The notes under the pieces: model-generated
Seen by the model: only the letters and a program-made list of their open reading frames with translations
Databases searched by the model: none
What the model was told of the DNA's origin: nothing
In this document: one piece after another, positions 6,206 to 11,302 of the stretch
Layout: every line of letters starts with the position of its first letter
How positions within the stretch are numbered: position 1 is the stretch's first letter
NCBI GenBank assembly: GCA_043813445.1
Contig: JBDRLD010000105.1
Coordinates: 1-11,325 of the forward strand
DNA: 11,325 nucleotides
From: JBDRLD01 sp043813445
GTDB lineage: Bacteria; Patescibacteriota; Patescibacteriia; JACPHY01
Direction: 5' to 3'
Position numbers and translations under genes: made by a program

Positions 6206-7264
6206 ATGCGGATTCGATGGTTCGTTCTCATCAGCAGCGCGCTCATCACGCTCATCGCACTCGCGAACTGCGAGTCCCCTGAGACACGCACGGAGCGTCG
6301 CTTCATCGAGGGCTATCTCGAGCATGATTACTGCAATGCTGCCATGGAAAAGATCGGCAGATTGCCGAATCCGGACCTGAAGGACTTCGTCGATGACTAC
6401 GTGGAGCAGACGGTTGCCTGCATCGAGCAGCGTCCAACGCAGGAGAACGGTGGGGATTACGCGCAACTTGCACGACTCCTCAAGAGCGCGAGCCATCCGT
6501 TGGAGCTCATGTACGCGAGGAAGGCATACGATGCGCACCTCTCCAGAGGTGGGTGTAACACCTACGCATACGCCTGGACAGTCGCGGATGAGCACGACAT
6601 CGGGCGAGCACTAGCGACGAGGGTCTACAAGATATACTGGTCCGATCTCAGCGACTGCTGGGAGCGGTTGAACTCAGACGCGGTAGAAACCAACTACCGC
6701 GCTCTCAACCCTCCGTCGAAGGAGCTGGCACAGAAACGCTACGACTTCCTCGTGCAGCAGGAGGAATTCAAACAGGCGTTCGAGATCGCCCGCATCTACT
6801 TCGACGATGAAACGACGGCTGGCGCGCTCGTACGACACTGCACCGCCGGAATCACCGATCGGACCGCGCAGGCCGTGTGGAACTTCGTGCAGAGCGCCTC
6901 ACGCTGCGAGTTCACAAACGAACAGAAGGTGGCGTTCGAACGCGCGGCGTTCCTCGAAATCCGGAATCGCGACGGTGACATCTGCAGCGTCCTCGAATTC
7001 GCCGAGAGCAGGTACCACAAAAACGCGGTCACCGACCACGAAGTGGACACGCTCCACTCCGCATGCTTCGAGGAGAAACTCCTCGGCGATGCGAGTGAAG
7101 CACTCAAGTTCGCGGAGGAGCGGAAGCTGGGCGATCGCTCCGTCTCGCGCGCTCGGAACGAAATCATCGACGCGCATCTGCGCAACGACACATACCTTCT
7201 CGGCAGACAGCAGCCGGACGGAACGTTCGTCATCGTGGACCCAACCGGCACACTGCTCCACTAG
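6206..7264 (+). CDS. Exported cysteine-rich helical protein, possible lipoprotein, function unknown
   Basis: 352 residues with an ideal start (GGAGG, 5-base spacer, ATG) behind a consensus promoter. Residues 1-21 are a signal sequence (MRIRW, then a hydrophobic core) ending LAN-C22. This resembles a lipobox, but Asn at -1 is unusual, so lipid attachment is uncertain and simple secretion or retention as an anchor remain possible. The mature part looks alpha-helical, like TPR or Sel1-type solenoids, without a family I recognise. Besides C22 there are eight cysteines, in pairs 22-34 residues apart: C43/C72, C117/C151, C212/C234 and C260/C287. This suggests four disulfide-closed helical hairpins. 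The DsbA-like enzyme just upstream could oxidise them. The C-terminus ends in a short strand-like tail (TFVIVDPTGTLLH). It is monocistronic, between its own promoter and terminator. Confidence 0.85.
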   Translation: MRIRWFVLISSALITLIALANCESPETRTERRFIEGYLEHDYCNAAMEKIGRLPNPDLKDFVDDYVEQTVACIEQRPTQENGGDYAQLARLLKSASHPLELMYARKAYDAHLSRGGCNTYAYAWTVADEHDIGRALATRVYKIYWSDLSDCWERLNSDAVETNYRALNPPSKELAQKRYDFLVQQEEFKQAFEIARIYFDDETTAGALVRHCTAGITDRTAQAVWNFVQSASRCEFTNEQKVAFERAAFLEIRNRDGDICSVLEFAESRYHKNAVTDHEVDTLHSACFEEKLLGDASEALKFAEERKLGDRSVSRARNEIIDAHLRNDTYLLGRQQPDGTFVIVDPTGTLLH

Positions 7265-7288
7265 GCGCCGATCGCAACACACAACAGT

Positions 7289-7317
7289 CCCCCACCCTCT
7301 CGCGAGGGTGGGGGTTT
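7289..7317 (+). terminator. Intrinsic terminator between convergent genes
   Basis: CCCCCACCCTC (7289-7299) pairs perfectly with GAGGGTGGGGG (7304-7314) across a TCGC loop, followed by TTTCGCATTCT. It serves the plus-strand gene ending at 7264. gatA ends at 7333 on the other strand and may share the hairpin, although the U-tract is poor in that direction. Confidence 0.85.
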
Positions 7318-7332
7318 CGCATTCTAAAAAAC

Positions 7333-8883
7333 TCACTCGGTCGCCACAGCTTCCGCACCGGTAGGATGGTGCTCGTGCCACTCCGTCGCCTGCTCGTATG
7401 CCTCACCGAGATCGAAGAGTGTGTCCTCGTCAAACCACCGACCAAGCAGCTGTACGCCGATCGGGAGACGGACCACACCCCCTCCTTCTCCCCCTCCCGC
7501 ACTGCGGCGGACTCGGAAGCTAGAAGAGGTGGAGGGTTCAACTGGACGCTCAACAAATCCGCATGGGAGTGAAATGCCCGGGATGCCAGCTACATTCGCC
7601 GAAACGGTGCACACGTCCGATAGGTACATCTGCAGCGGATCGTCCATCTTCGCTCCGAACAACCACGCCGGTGTCGGCGAGGTTGGCGTCACGAGTACGT
7701 CAATCTGCTCGAACACCTTTCGATACTCCTGCTTGATGCGCTGGCGAACCGCGAGCGCGCGTTTATAGTACTGCTCTGCGTAACCGGCGGACAGCGCGTA
7801 CGTACCGAGCATGACGCGCCGTTTCGTCTCCGGCCCAAACCCATGCGTGCGCGTCCCGAAGTAGACCCGTTCAAGTGATGTCTGTTCCTCACCGCGCGCA
7901 ACTGACATACCGTAGCGAATGCCATCGTACCGCTCGAGATTCGCCGACACCTCGGACGGCATAAGTACGTAATACGCGGCAAGCGCATACTTTGTGAGCG
8001 GCAACGATACTTCTTCCACTTCACATCCAAAACCTCGGATGACCTCAATCGCCGCCCGCACTCGCTCCGCGACGTCATCGTCCATCCCATCCACAAAAAA
8101 CTCCTCCGGCACGCCAATACGCAGCTTCGCCACCGCACGTCCAGCGCGTACATACCCATCACCATTTGATGATGTCGCATCAAAACGATCTTTCCCGCGA
8201 ATGGCATGGAAAATTGTCCGAGCATCCGCAACGCTCCGTGCAAGCGGCCCAATCACATCAAAGCTCGATGCCATCGCAATGAGGCCATGCCGAGAAACGT
8301 GCCCGTATGTCGGCTTCACGCCAACGACCCCGCAGAGTGATGCTGGCTGACGAATCGAGCCACCGATATCCGAACCGAGCGCCGCGACCGCAAGGTCTGA
8401 CGCAACTGCAACAGCAGATCCGCCGCTGGATCCACCGGGTACGAGCCGTGCATCCCACGGATTGACCGTCTTCCCGAGCGCCGCATTCTCCATGGACGAT
8501 CCCATGGCAAACTCATCGCAATTTGTCTTGCCGAGAATAACCGCATCATTCGCCTTCAACTTCGTAACCGCCGTCGCATCGTAGGTGGCGACATATGGCT
8601 CGAGCACCTTCGCACTCGCCGTGCAGCGCTTTCCGGAAACGAGAATCGTGTCCTTCACCGCCATCGGTACGCCTGCGAGCGCGCTGAGGTCGTCGCCACG
8701 CGTCAATGCATCGTCGACGCGCTGCGCCTGTGCAAGCGCATCATCCTCGTGAACATCAAGATACGCGCCGAGACGCTTATCGGTCGCAACAATGCGGTCA
8801 AGATACGAACGCGCAATCTCTCGCGCGGAAAATTCCTTGCTCCGCAATCCGGAAGAAATTTGATCAATACTCATCCACTGCAT
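7333..8883 (-). CDS. gatA: Asp-tRNA(Asn)/Glu-tRNA(Gln) amidotransferase subunit A
   Basis: 516 residues of the amidase-signature family. GatA releases ammonia from glutamine, and the GatCAB complex uses it to convert Glu-tRNA(Gln) or Asp-tRNA(Asn) to the correct aminoacyl-tRNA. The Ser-cisSer-Lys triad is intact: K77 (GVPMAVKD), S152 (PGGSSGGS) and S176 (DIGGSIRQP). GVVGVKPTYGHVSRHG also matches. The start at 8883 is 13 bp after the gatC stop; ATG at 8874 is an alternative that fits family N-termini well. A 63-bp palindromic element (copy E) is translated at about residues 449-470 (STSSSFRVRRSAGGGEGGGV), between GISLPCGFVERP and LPIGVQLLGRWFDE. These segments normally lie close together near the C-terminus, and this explains much of the extra length over the usual 480-490 residues. 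The frame is preserved, so the protein is probably functional. Confidence 0.97.
   Translation of the reverse strand: MQWMSIDQISSGLRSKEFSAREIARSYLDRIVATDKRLGAYLDVHEDDALAQAQRVDDALTRGDDLSALAGVPMAVKDTILVSGKRCTASAKVLEPYVATYDATAVTKLKANDAVILGKTNCDEFAMGSSMENAALGKTVNPWDARLVPGGSSGGSAVAVASDLAVAALGSDIGGSIRQPASLCGVVGVKPTYGHVSRHGLIAMASSFDVIGPLARSVADARTIFHAIRGKDRFDATSSNGDGYVRAGRAVAKLRIGVPEEFFVDGMDDDVAERVRAAIEVIRGFGCEVEEVSLPLTKYALAAYYVLMPSEVSANLERYDGIRYGMSVARGEEQTSLERVYFGTRTHGFGPETKRRVMLGTYALSAGYAEQYYKRALAVRQRIKQEYRKVFEQIDVLVTPTSPTPAWLFGAKMDDPLQMYLSDVCTVSANVAGIPGISLPCGFVERPVEPSTSSSFRVRRSAGGGEGGGVVRLPIGVQLLGRWFDEDTLFDLGEAYEQATEWHEHHPTGAEAVATE
7475..7537. repeat. Palindromic element copy E (63 bp), inside gatA
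   Basis: Same length as copy D and identical at 54 of 63 ungapped positions, including the CGCAC-GCGGCGGACTC centre. The purine-rich strand is the coding strand. At 63 bp it adds exactly 21 codons. It falls at a surface-loop-like point between conserved C-terminal segments of GatA and is read in a different frame from copy D. Confidence 0.88.
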
Positions 8884-8896
8884 ACTGGTGGCACAC

Positions 8897-9202
8897 TCAC
8901 TCACCCCTTCTGAACACTCCACGTGTACGGAGGAGGTCATCTTTTCGCATTGGAAACGCATCAAGAACTCGCTCGCGGTCGTCCGGCGAACACCCGTGAA
9001 GTTCATCCTCGCGCATAACATTTTCGAGGCCGCTCACATTTGCGACGGCCTCACTTGCCACATCAACATCTACCTCTTTGAGCTGATCCACGTACGCAAT
9101 GATCGAGGAGAGCTGGCCGGCAAATTGCTCGGCCTCGGCGTCCTCGAGATCAATGCGACTAAGTTGCGCGAGGTGTAGCACCTCATCTTTGCTGAGTACC
9201 AT
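8897..9202 (-). CDS. gatC: Asp-tRNA(Asn)/Glu-tRNA(Gln) amidotransferase subunit C
   Basis: 101 residues, close to the usual 95-100. The N-terminal helix LSKDEVLHLAQLSRIDLEDAE matches the family pattern (V-x-x-[LI]-A-x-L-[AS]-x-[LI]-x-L), followed by QLSSIIAYVDQLKEVDVDV. The C-terminal MREDELHGCSPDDRERVLDAFP segment matches the conserved R-x-D loop that wraps around GatA. GatC stabilises the GatA-GatB complex. It is directly upstream of gatA with a 13-bp gap, the usual gatCA order; gatB is absent from the window. No Shine-Dalgarno precedes the ATG at 9202. A possible promoter at 9211-9240 would start transcription only a few bases upstream, so the message may be leaderless. Confidence 0.95.
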   Translation of the reverse strand: MVLSKDEVLHLAQLSRIDLEDAEAEQFAGQLSSIIAYVDQLKEVDVDVASEAVANVSGLENVMREDELHGCSPDDRERVLDAFPMRKDDLLRTRGVFRRGE

Positions 9203-9210
9203 AGAGAATC

Positions 9211-9240
9211 AGTGTAGCAACACATCAATAAATCCGCCAA
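9211..9240 (-). promoter_or_regulatory. Candidate promoter of gatCA
   Basis: On the minus strand TTGGCG (9240-9235) and TACACT (9216-9211), spacer 18, four of six matches each. The predicted start is near 9204, at or next to the gatC ATG (9202). Weak boxes, so modest confidence. Confidence 0.35.
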
Positions 9241-9300
9241 TTTCCCCAAAATCTTCACGAGCGCGCTTATCAATCACCACTCCATGCCCACTCATCCATA

Positions 9301-9329
9301 TTGGTAAGAATGGTCACCCATACTATGAT
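9301..9329 (+). promoter_or_regulatory. Candidate promoter of the GH114 gene
   Basis: TTGGTA (9301-9306) and TATGAT (9324-9329) with a 17-base spacer. The expected start is near 9336, giving a leader of about 33 bases to the ATG at 9369. It lies in the 166-bp divergent region shared with gatC. Confidence 0.6.
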
Positions 9330-9368
9330 AAAGGGACACGGCGCTCATCTGACATAATCGAAGCACTC

Positions 9369-10214
9369 ATGCAGAAAACAATTCGCATCCTTATTGTGCT
9401 CATTGTGGCCCTCGTCGTACTTAACGTAGGGTTGCTGTTGTTCCGAAAGAACGGAACAAATCTCGAGCTTCCACCTCCATCCTCCACTGACGCACCTGGA
9501 GTGTGGCGCCCGGCACCTGGCACCTCTTGGCAGTGGCAGCTCACCGCACTTCCAATCGACACCGCTGTTAACGCGGATGTTTTTGACATCGACCTCTTCG
9601 ATAATGACCACACCATGATCAACGCGCTCCATGCCAAAGGACGAAAGGTGATTTGCTATGTCAACGTAGGAACAGTGGAAGACTGGAGGCAAGATGCATC
9701 CGAATTTCCCGAAGCGGTCATAGGCGATTCGTACGATGAATGGGAGGGCGAACGATGGCTCGATATTAGACAGATTACACTAATCGGTCCGATCATGGGG
9801 CGTCGATTCGACCGCGCGAAGGAGATGGGGTGCGATGCAATAGAACCGGACAACATTGACGGATACACCAATGACACCGGTTTCCGACTTCGTGCAGCCG
9901 ATCAACTACGATACGATGTCTGGCTTGTCGGAGCGGCACATAATCGGGGTATGTCTATCGGGCTGAAGAACGATCCGGAACACGCGGCCATACTTGAACC
10001 GTACTTCGATTGGGCGATCACAGAGGATTGCGCCGCAGAGGGATGGTGTGACGATATGAGTGTCTTCACGCAAAAAGGAAAGGCGGTGTTGCAAGCCGAA
10101 TACACCGATACCGATGTTGACTTCTTAGCTGCCTGCGAGCGGGCTACTATAAACGGGTTTAGTGCGATTCAGAAGCAGCGAGACCTCGATGCATGGCGTC
10201 GCTCGTGCCCGTGA
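9369..10214 (+). CDS. Membrane-anchored GH114-type endo-alpha-1,4-polygalactosaminidase
   Basis: 281 residues. One N-terminal hydrophobic segment (about 5-25) anchors a (beta/alpha)8-type glycosidase outside the cell. Family features run in order: WQWQL (54-58), DVFDIDLFD (70-78), GRKVICYVNVGTVEDWR (91-107), GERWLDIR (127-134), GCDAIEPDNIDGY (154-166), GLKND (198-202), FDWAITEDC (213-221) and AVLQAEY (239-245). This is the GH114 pattern; the family cleaves alpha-1,4-linked galactosamine-rich polysaccharides. D161 in EPDN and E244 in QAEY are candidate catalytic acids by comparison with the family. The ATG at 9369 was chosen over upstream in-frame starts because those would overlap gatC and lie upstream of the promoter at 9301-9329. 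No strong Shine-Dalgarno is seen. A terminator follows 19 bp after the stop. Possible roles are remodelling its own envelope polymers or degrading those of a host, competitor or biofilm. Confidence 0.9.
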   Translation: MQKTIRILIVLIVALVVLNVGLLLFRKNGTNLELPPPSSTDAPGVWRPAPGTSWQWQLTALPIDTAVNADVFDIDLFDNDHTMINALHAKGRKVICYVNVGTVEDWRQDASEFPEAVIGDSYDEWEGERWLDIRQITLIGPIMGRRFDRAKEMGCDAIEPDNIDGYTNDTGFRLRAADQLRYDVWLVGAAHNRGMSIGLKNDPEHAAILEPYFDWAITEDCAAEGWCDDMSVFTQKGKAVLQAEYTDTDVDFLAACERATINGFSAIQKQRDLDAWRRSCP

Positions 10215-10233
10215 GATTTGCTCGGTAAGTTAC

Positions 10234-10263
10234 AAGCCACCCCGTAGTGCGGGGTGGCTTAAT
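10234..10263 (+). terminator. Intrinsic terminator after the GH114 gene
   Basis: AAGCCACCCC (10234-10243) pairs with GGGGTGGCTT (10251-10260), a perfect 10-bp stem with a 7-base loop, followed by AATCTTATCC. The U-tract is weak, but the placement just after the stop codon is good. Confidence 0.8.
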
Positions 10264-10310
10264 CTTATCCACTAGACGCGTGCGCCGATCATTTATCTGT
10301 TTTTTTCCTT

Positions 10311-10401
10311 ATCTTGCTTCCGAGTCCCCGCCCAAGGCGGACAGGCGCCCAGTGCGGGGACGGTTCTCCCCTTGCCCCGCAGGGGGAGCTAGAGGGGGTG
10401 C
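10311..10401. repeat. Expanded palindromic element copy F, intergenic and inverted
   Basis: In the opposite orientation to copies D and E. It opens with TCTTGCTTCCGAGTCC, contains CAGTGCGGGGA, and closes with AGGGGGAGCTAGAGGGGGTG, the same landmarks in the same order as the reverse complement of D/E. Two extra GC-rich segments break it up (about 10328-10349 and 10362-10380). It looks like a mosaic or nested insertion. Confidence 0.65.
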
Positions 10402-10422
10402 ATCGCGAAGCGAGGCTGGGGG

Positions 10423-10481
10423 AGTCCCGACGTTTCAATTCAAAGGAAGAAAGTCCCGACGTTCAAAGTCCAGTGGAAGAA
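10423..10481 (+). repeat. Two tandem direct repeats of 29-30 bp
   Basis: Copy 1 (10423-10451) and copy 2 (10452-10481) both begin AGTCCCGACGTT and end GGAAGAA, with CAA-rich middles that differ. There is no spacer between them. They sit inside the intergenic repeat cluster between element copies F and G. Function unknown. Confidence 0.65.
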
Positions 10482-10498
10482 GCCGGGATCCCGAGCCT

Positions 10499-10525
10499 GC
10501 CTCGGGGCTAGAGGGGGGTGGTGCT
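10499..10525. repeat. Partial palindromic element (copy G)
   Basis: CTCGGGGCTAGAGGGGGGTG resembles the purine-rich end of copy F (GGGGGAGCTAGAGGGGGTG). Only one arm is recognisable, so this is probably a decayed or truncated copy. Confidence 0.4.
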
Positions 10526-10565
10526 CAACCGGGCCACTTTCACGATCAGTGTTGCGTTGTATAGA

Positions 10566-10602
10566 CCCACCCCCTGTATTCCCCCTCCCAGCGGGAGGTG
10601 GA
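10566..10602. repeat. Palindromic element copy H, intergenic
   Basis: CACCCCCTGTATTCCCCCTC, then the CCTCCC-AGC-GGGAGG hairpin, then TGGAAAAAG. It has the same layout as copies B and C (pyrimidine block, second pyrimidine block, small palindromic turn), with one arm mismatch. It is free of any coding frame, unlike A-E. Confidence 0.7.
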
Positions 10603-10635
10603 AAAAGAAAGGACGAGCTACGCTAAAAACGTCCT
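10600..10635 (-). terminator. Intrinsic terminator of the minus-strand RNA unit
   Basis: On the minus strand AGGACG (10635-10630) pairs with CGTCCT (10615-10610) around a 14-base loop, followed by TTTCTTTTTC (10609-10600). The stem is short but the U-tract is strong. It would end transcripts starting from the promoter at 11187-11215. Confidence 0.55.
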
Positions 10636-10666
10636 CAGAAGCTTCGCTAGTGGTTCATGTGAAATA

Positions 10667-10706
10667 GAGAACCCCCGGAAACGCCGTAGCGTCCCGGGGG
10701 TTTCTC
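10667..10706 (-). promoter_or_regulatory. Long GC-rich hairpin, possible terminator or attenuator
   Basis: The arms 10667-10684 and 10689-10706 pair over about 17 bp (GAGAA, CCCCCGG, CGC against their complements) with one bulge, a small mismatch and a CGTA loop. On the minus strand it is followed by TATTTCAC, a poor U-tract. It begins exactly at the stop codon of the second mini-ORF, so a translating ribosome would hinder its folding. Confidence 0.6.
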
Positions 10707-10722
10707 AGCGGCCGCCGCCCAT
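10705..10722 (-). CDS. Five-codon mini-ORF (MGGGR)
   Basis: ATG (10722-10720), three GGC, CGC, then TGA (10707-10705), preceded on the minus strand by AAGGAGG with a 5-base spacer, the best ribosome-binding site in the window. The stop codon overlaps the start of the hairpin at 10667-10706. It may be a leader peptide or translation-coupled switch, or an unpaired purine-rich loop that merely resembles a start site. Confidence 0.3.
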   Translation of the reverse strand: MGGGR

Positions 10723-11063
10723 GTTTTCCTCCTTGTGGTGGTGTTGATTCCGGATCCGTTTCGTTGTCTTTACGACTTCTGAACGGATTCACCTCCTTGC
10801 AATTCTCCTCTATAACAGGGGAAACTGCAGGACAATTTCCTCGCGCGAATTCCATCGCGCCAAGGATCCGGATTCTCCCACTCACTTCGAGGTACAGGGG
10901 TTGTGCGGTCACTGTACTGTATATATATCGTCACGTTGAGCTCGTATTGGGAGCTCGTTGGGTGGAGTAGCCGCTAGATCGGAGTTCGTAGTTTGCCGGG
11001 GCGCGTGATCGCGCTTGGGCAGGTGCGTGTGCTGTTCTTCTTCCCGATTCTTCTCATCGTAGC

Positions 11064-11081
11064 TTACTTTCCGCCGAACAT
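11064..11081 (-). CDS. Five-codon mini-ORF (MFGGK)
   Basis: ATG (11081-11079), TTC, GGC, GGA, AAG, TAA (11066-11064), with AAGGAG six bases upstream. It has the same length and a similar M-x-G-G-basic pattern as the second mini-ORF about 360 bases further along the same predicted transcript. A 27-codon frame starting ATGAGAAGAATC lies just downstream without its own Shine-Dalgarno. Whether it is translated is unknown. Confidence 0.3.
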   Translation of the reverse strand: MFGGK

Positions 11082-11106
11082 CGCTATCTCCTTCCGTTGA
11101 CGACAT

Positions 11107-11130
11107 GGCAGGGCCTCGTGAGGCGCTGCC
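11107..11130 (-). promoter_or_regulatory. 5' leader hairpin 2 of the RNA unit
   Basis: GGCAG-G-GCCT (11107-11116) pairs with AGGC-G-CTGCC (11121-11130), with one internal mismatch and a 4-base loop. It follows hairpin 1 after four bases on the transcript and ends directly before an ATG at 11106. Confidence 0.6.
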
Positions 11131-11134
11131 TATT

Positions 11135-11157
11135 TCTCACCCCATCCGGGGCTGAGA
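11135..11157 (-). promoter_or_regulatory. 5' leader hairpin 1 of the RNA unit
   Basis: TCTCACCCC (11135-11143) pairs with GGGGCTGAGA (11148-11157), nine pairs with one bulged base and a 4-base loop. It lies about 25 bases after the predicted transcription start. Confidence 0.6.
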
Positions 11158-11186
11158 GATATGGAAAGGACTCAGGGTCACAGTCC

Positions 11187-11215
11187 ACTATAGCACGAGT
11201 TTACTAATCTGTCAA
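11187..11215 (-). promoter_or_regulatory. Near-consensus sigma70 promoter on the minus strand
   Basis: TTGACA (11215-11210, perfect) and TATAGT (11192-11187, five of six) with a 17-base spacer. AT-rich DNA lies farther upstream (about 11260-11320). It is one of the two strongest promoters in the window, yet no sizeable protein gene follows. Confidence 0.85.
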
Positions 11216-11271
11216 GTGTCCGGGAGAAGCGTCCCGAATTTGTGGTGCTCTATCCAGTTGTATATACTGAT

Positions 11272-11302
11272 ATTCCCCACGAACAATAGGGGAATTTATT
11301 AC
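11272..11302 (+). terminator. Hairpin with AT-rich tail near the right edge
   Basis: ATTCCCC (11272-11278) pairs with GGGGAAT (11289-11295), 7 bp with a 10-base loop, followed on the plus strand by TTATTACTTATATTTTG. It is terminator-like for plus-strand transcription, but no plus-strand gene precedes it. It may instead insulate the unit at 11215 from whatever lies to the right. Confidence 0.4.

Larger units (their letters stand above)
10600..11180 (-). ncRNA. Candidate structured RNA gene or mini-ORF transcript, about 580 nt
   Basis: A near-consensus promoter (11187-11215) predicts a start near 11180. The transcript would contain two 5' hairpins (11135-11157 and 11107-11130), two five-codon mini-ORFs behind strong Shine-Dalgarno sites, a long GC-rich hairpin (10667-10706) and a U-tract terminator (10600-10635). 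No convincing protein gene is present. Two overlapping frames of 65 and 85 codons (11106-10909 and 10912-10655, sharing GTGA) exist, but the first has no Shine-Dalgarno, neither resembles a known protein, and the second would encode the hairpin. I looked for tmRNA, RNase P, SRP and tRNA landmarks and found none. It could be a new structured RNA, a small-peptide operon, or the leader of a lost gene. Promoter strength is the main support. Confidence 0.4.

Noticed and set aside
8884..9021. N-terminal extension of the gatA frame upstream of 8883
   Set aside because: It overlaps gatC in another frame, and GatA homologues begin with the MSIDQ-like segment near 8874-8883.
9099..9368. N-terminal extension of the GH114 frame upstream of 9369
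   Set aside because: It would overlap gatC, precede the promoter at 9301-9329, and lacks signal-peptide character; the ATG at 9369 begins a proper membrane anchor.
10423..10481. Possible CRISPR-like array
   Set aside because: Only two repeat units, directly adjacent with no spacers, and no cas genes in the window.
10901..10930. Plus-strand promoter-like TTGTGC with TATATATATC
   Set aside because: The -35 match is poor, the AT-rich repeat fits a -10 box at several spacings, and no plus-strand gene follows.
10655..11106. Two small minus-strand frames of 65 and 85 codons overlapping by GTGA
   Set aside because: The 4-base overlap looks operon-like, but the first ATG directly follows a hairpin without a Shine-Dalgarno, the second starts at GTG and would translate the long GC-rich hairpin, and neither resembles a protein I know. 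Treated as part of the candidate RNA unit.
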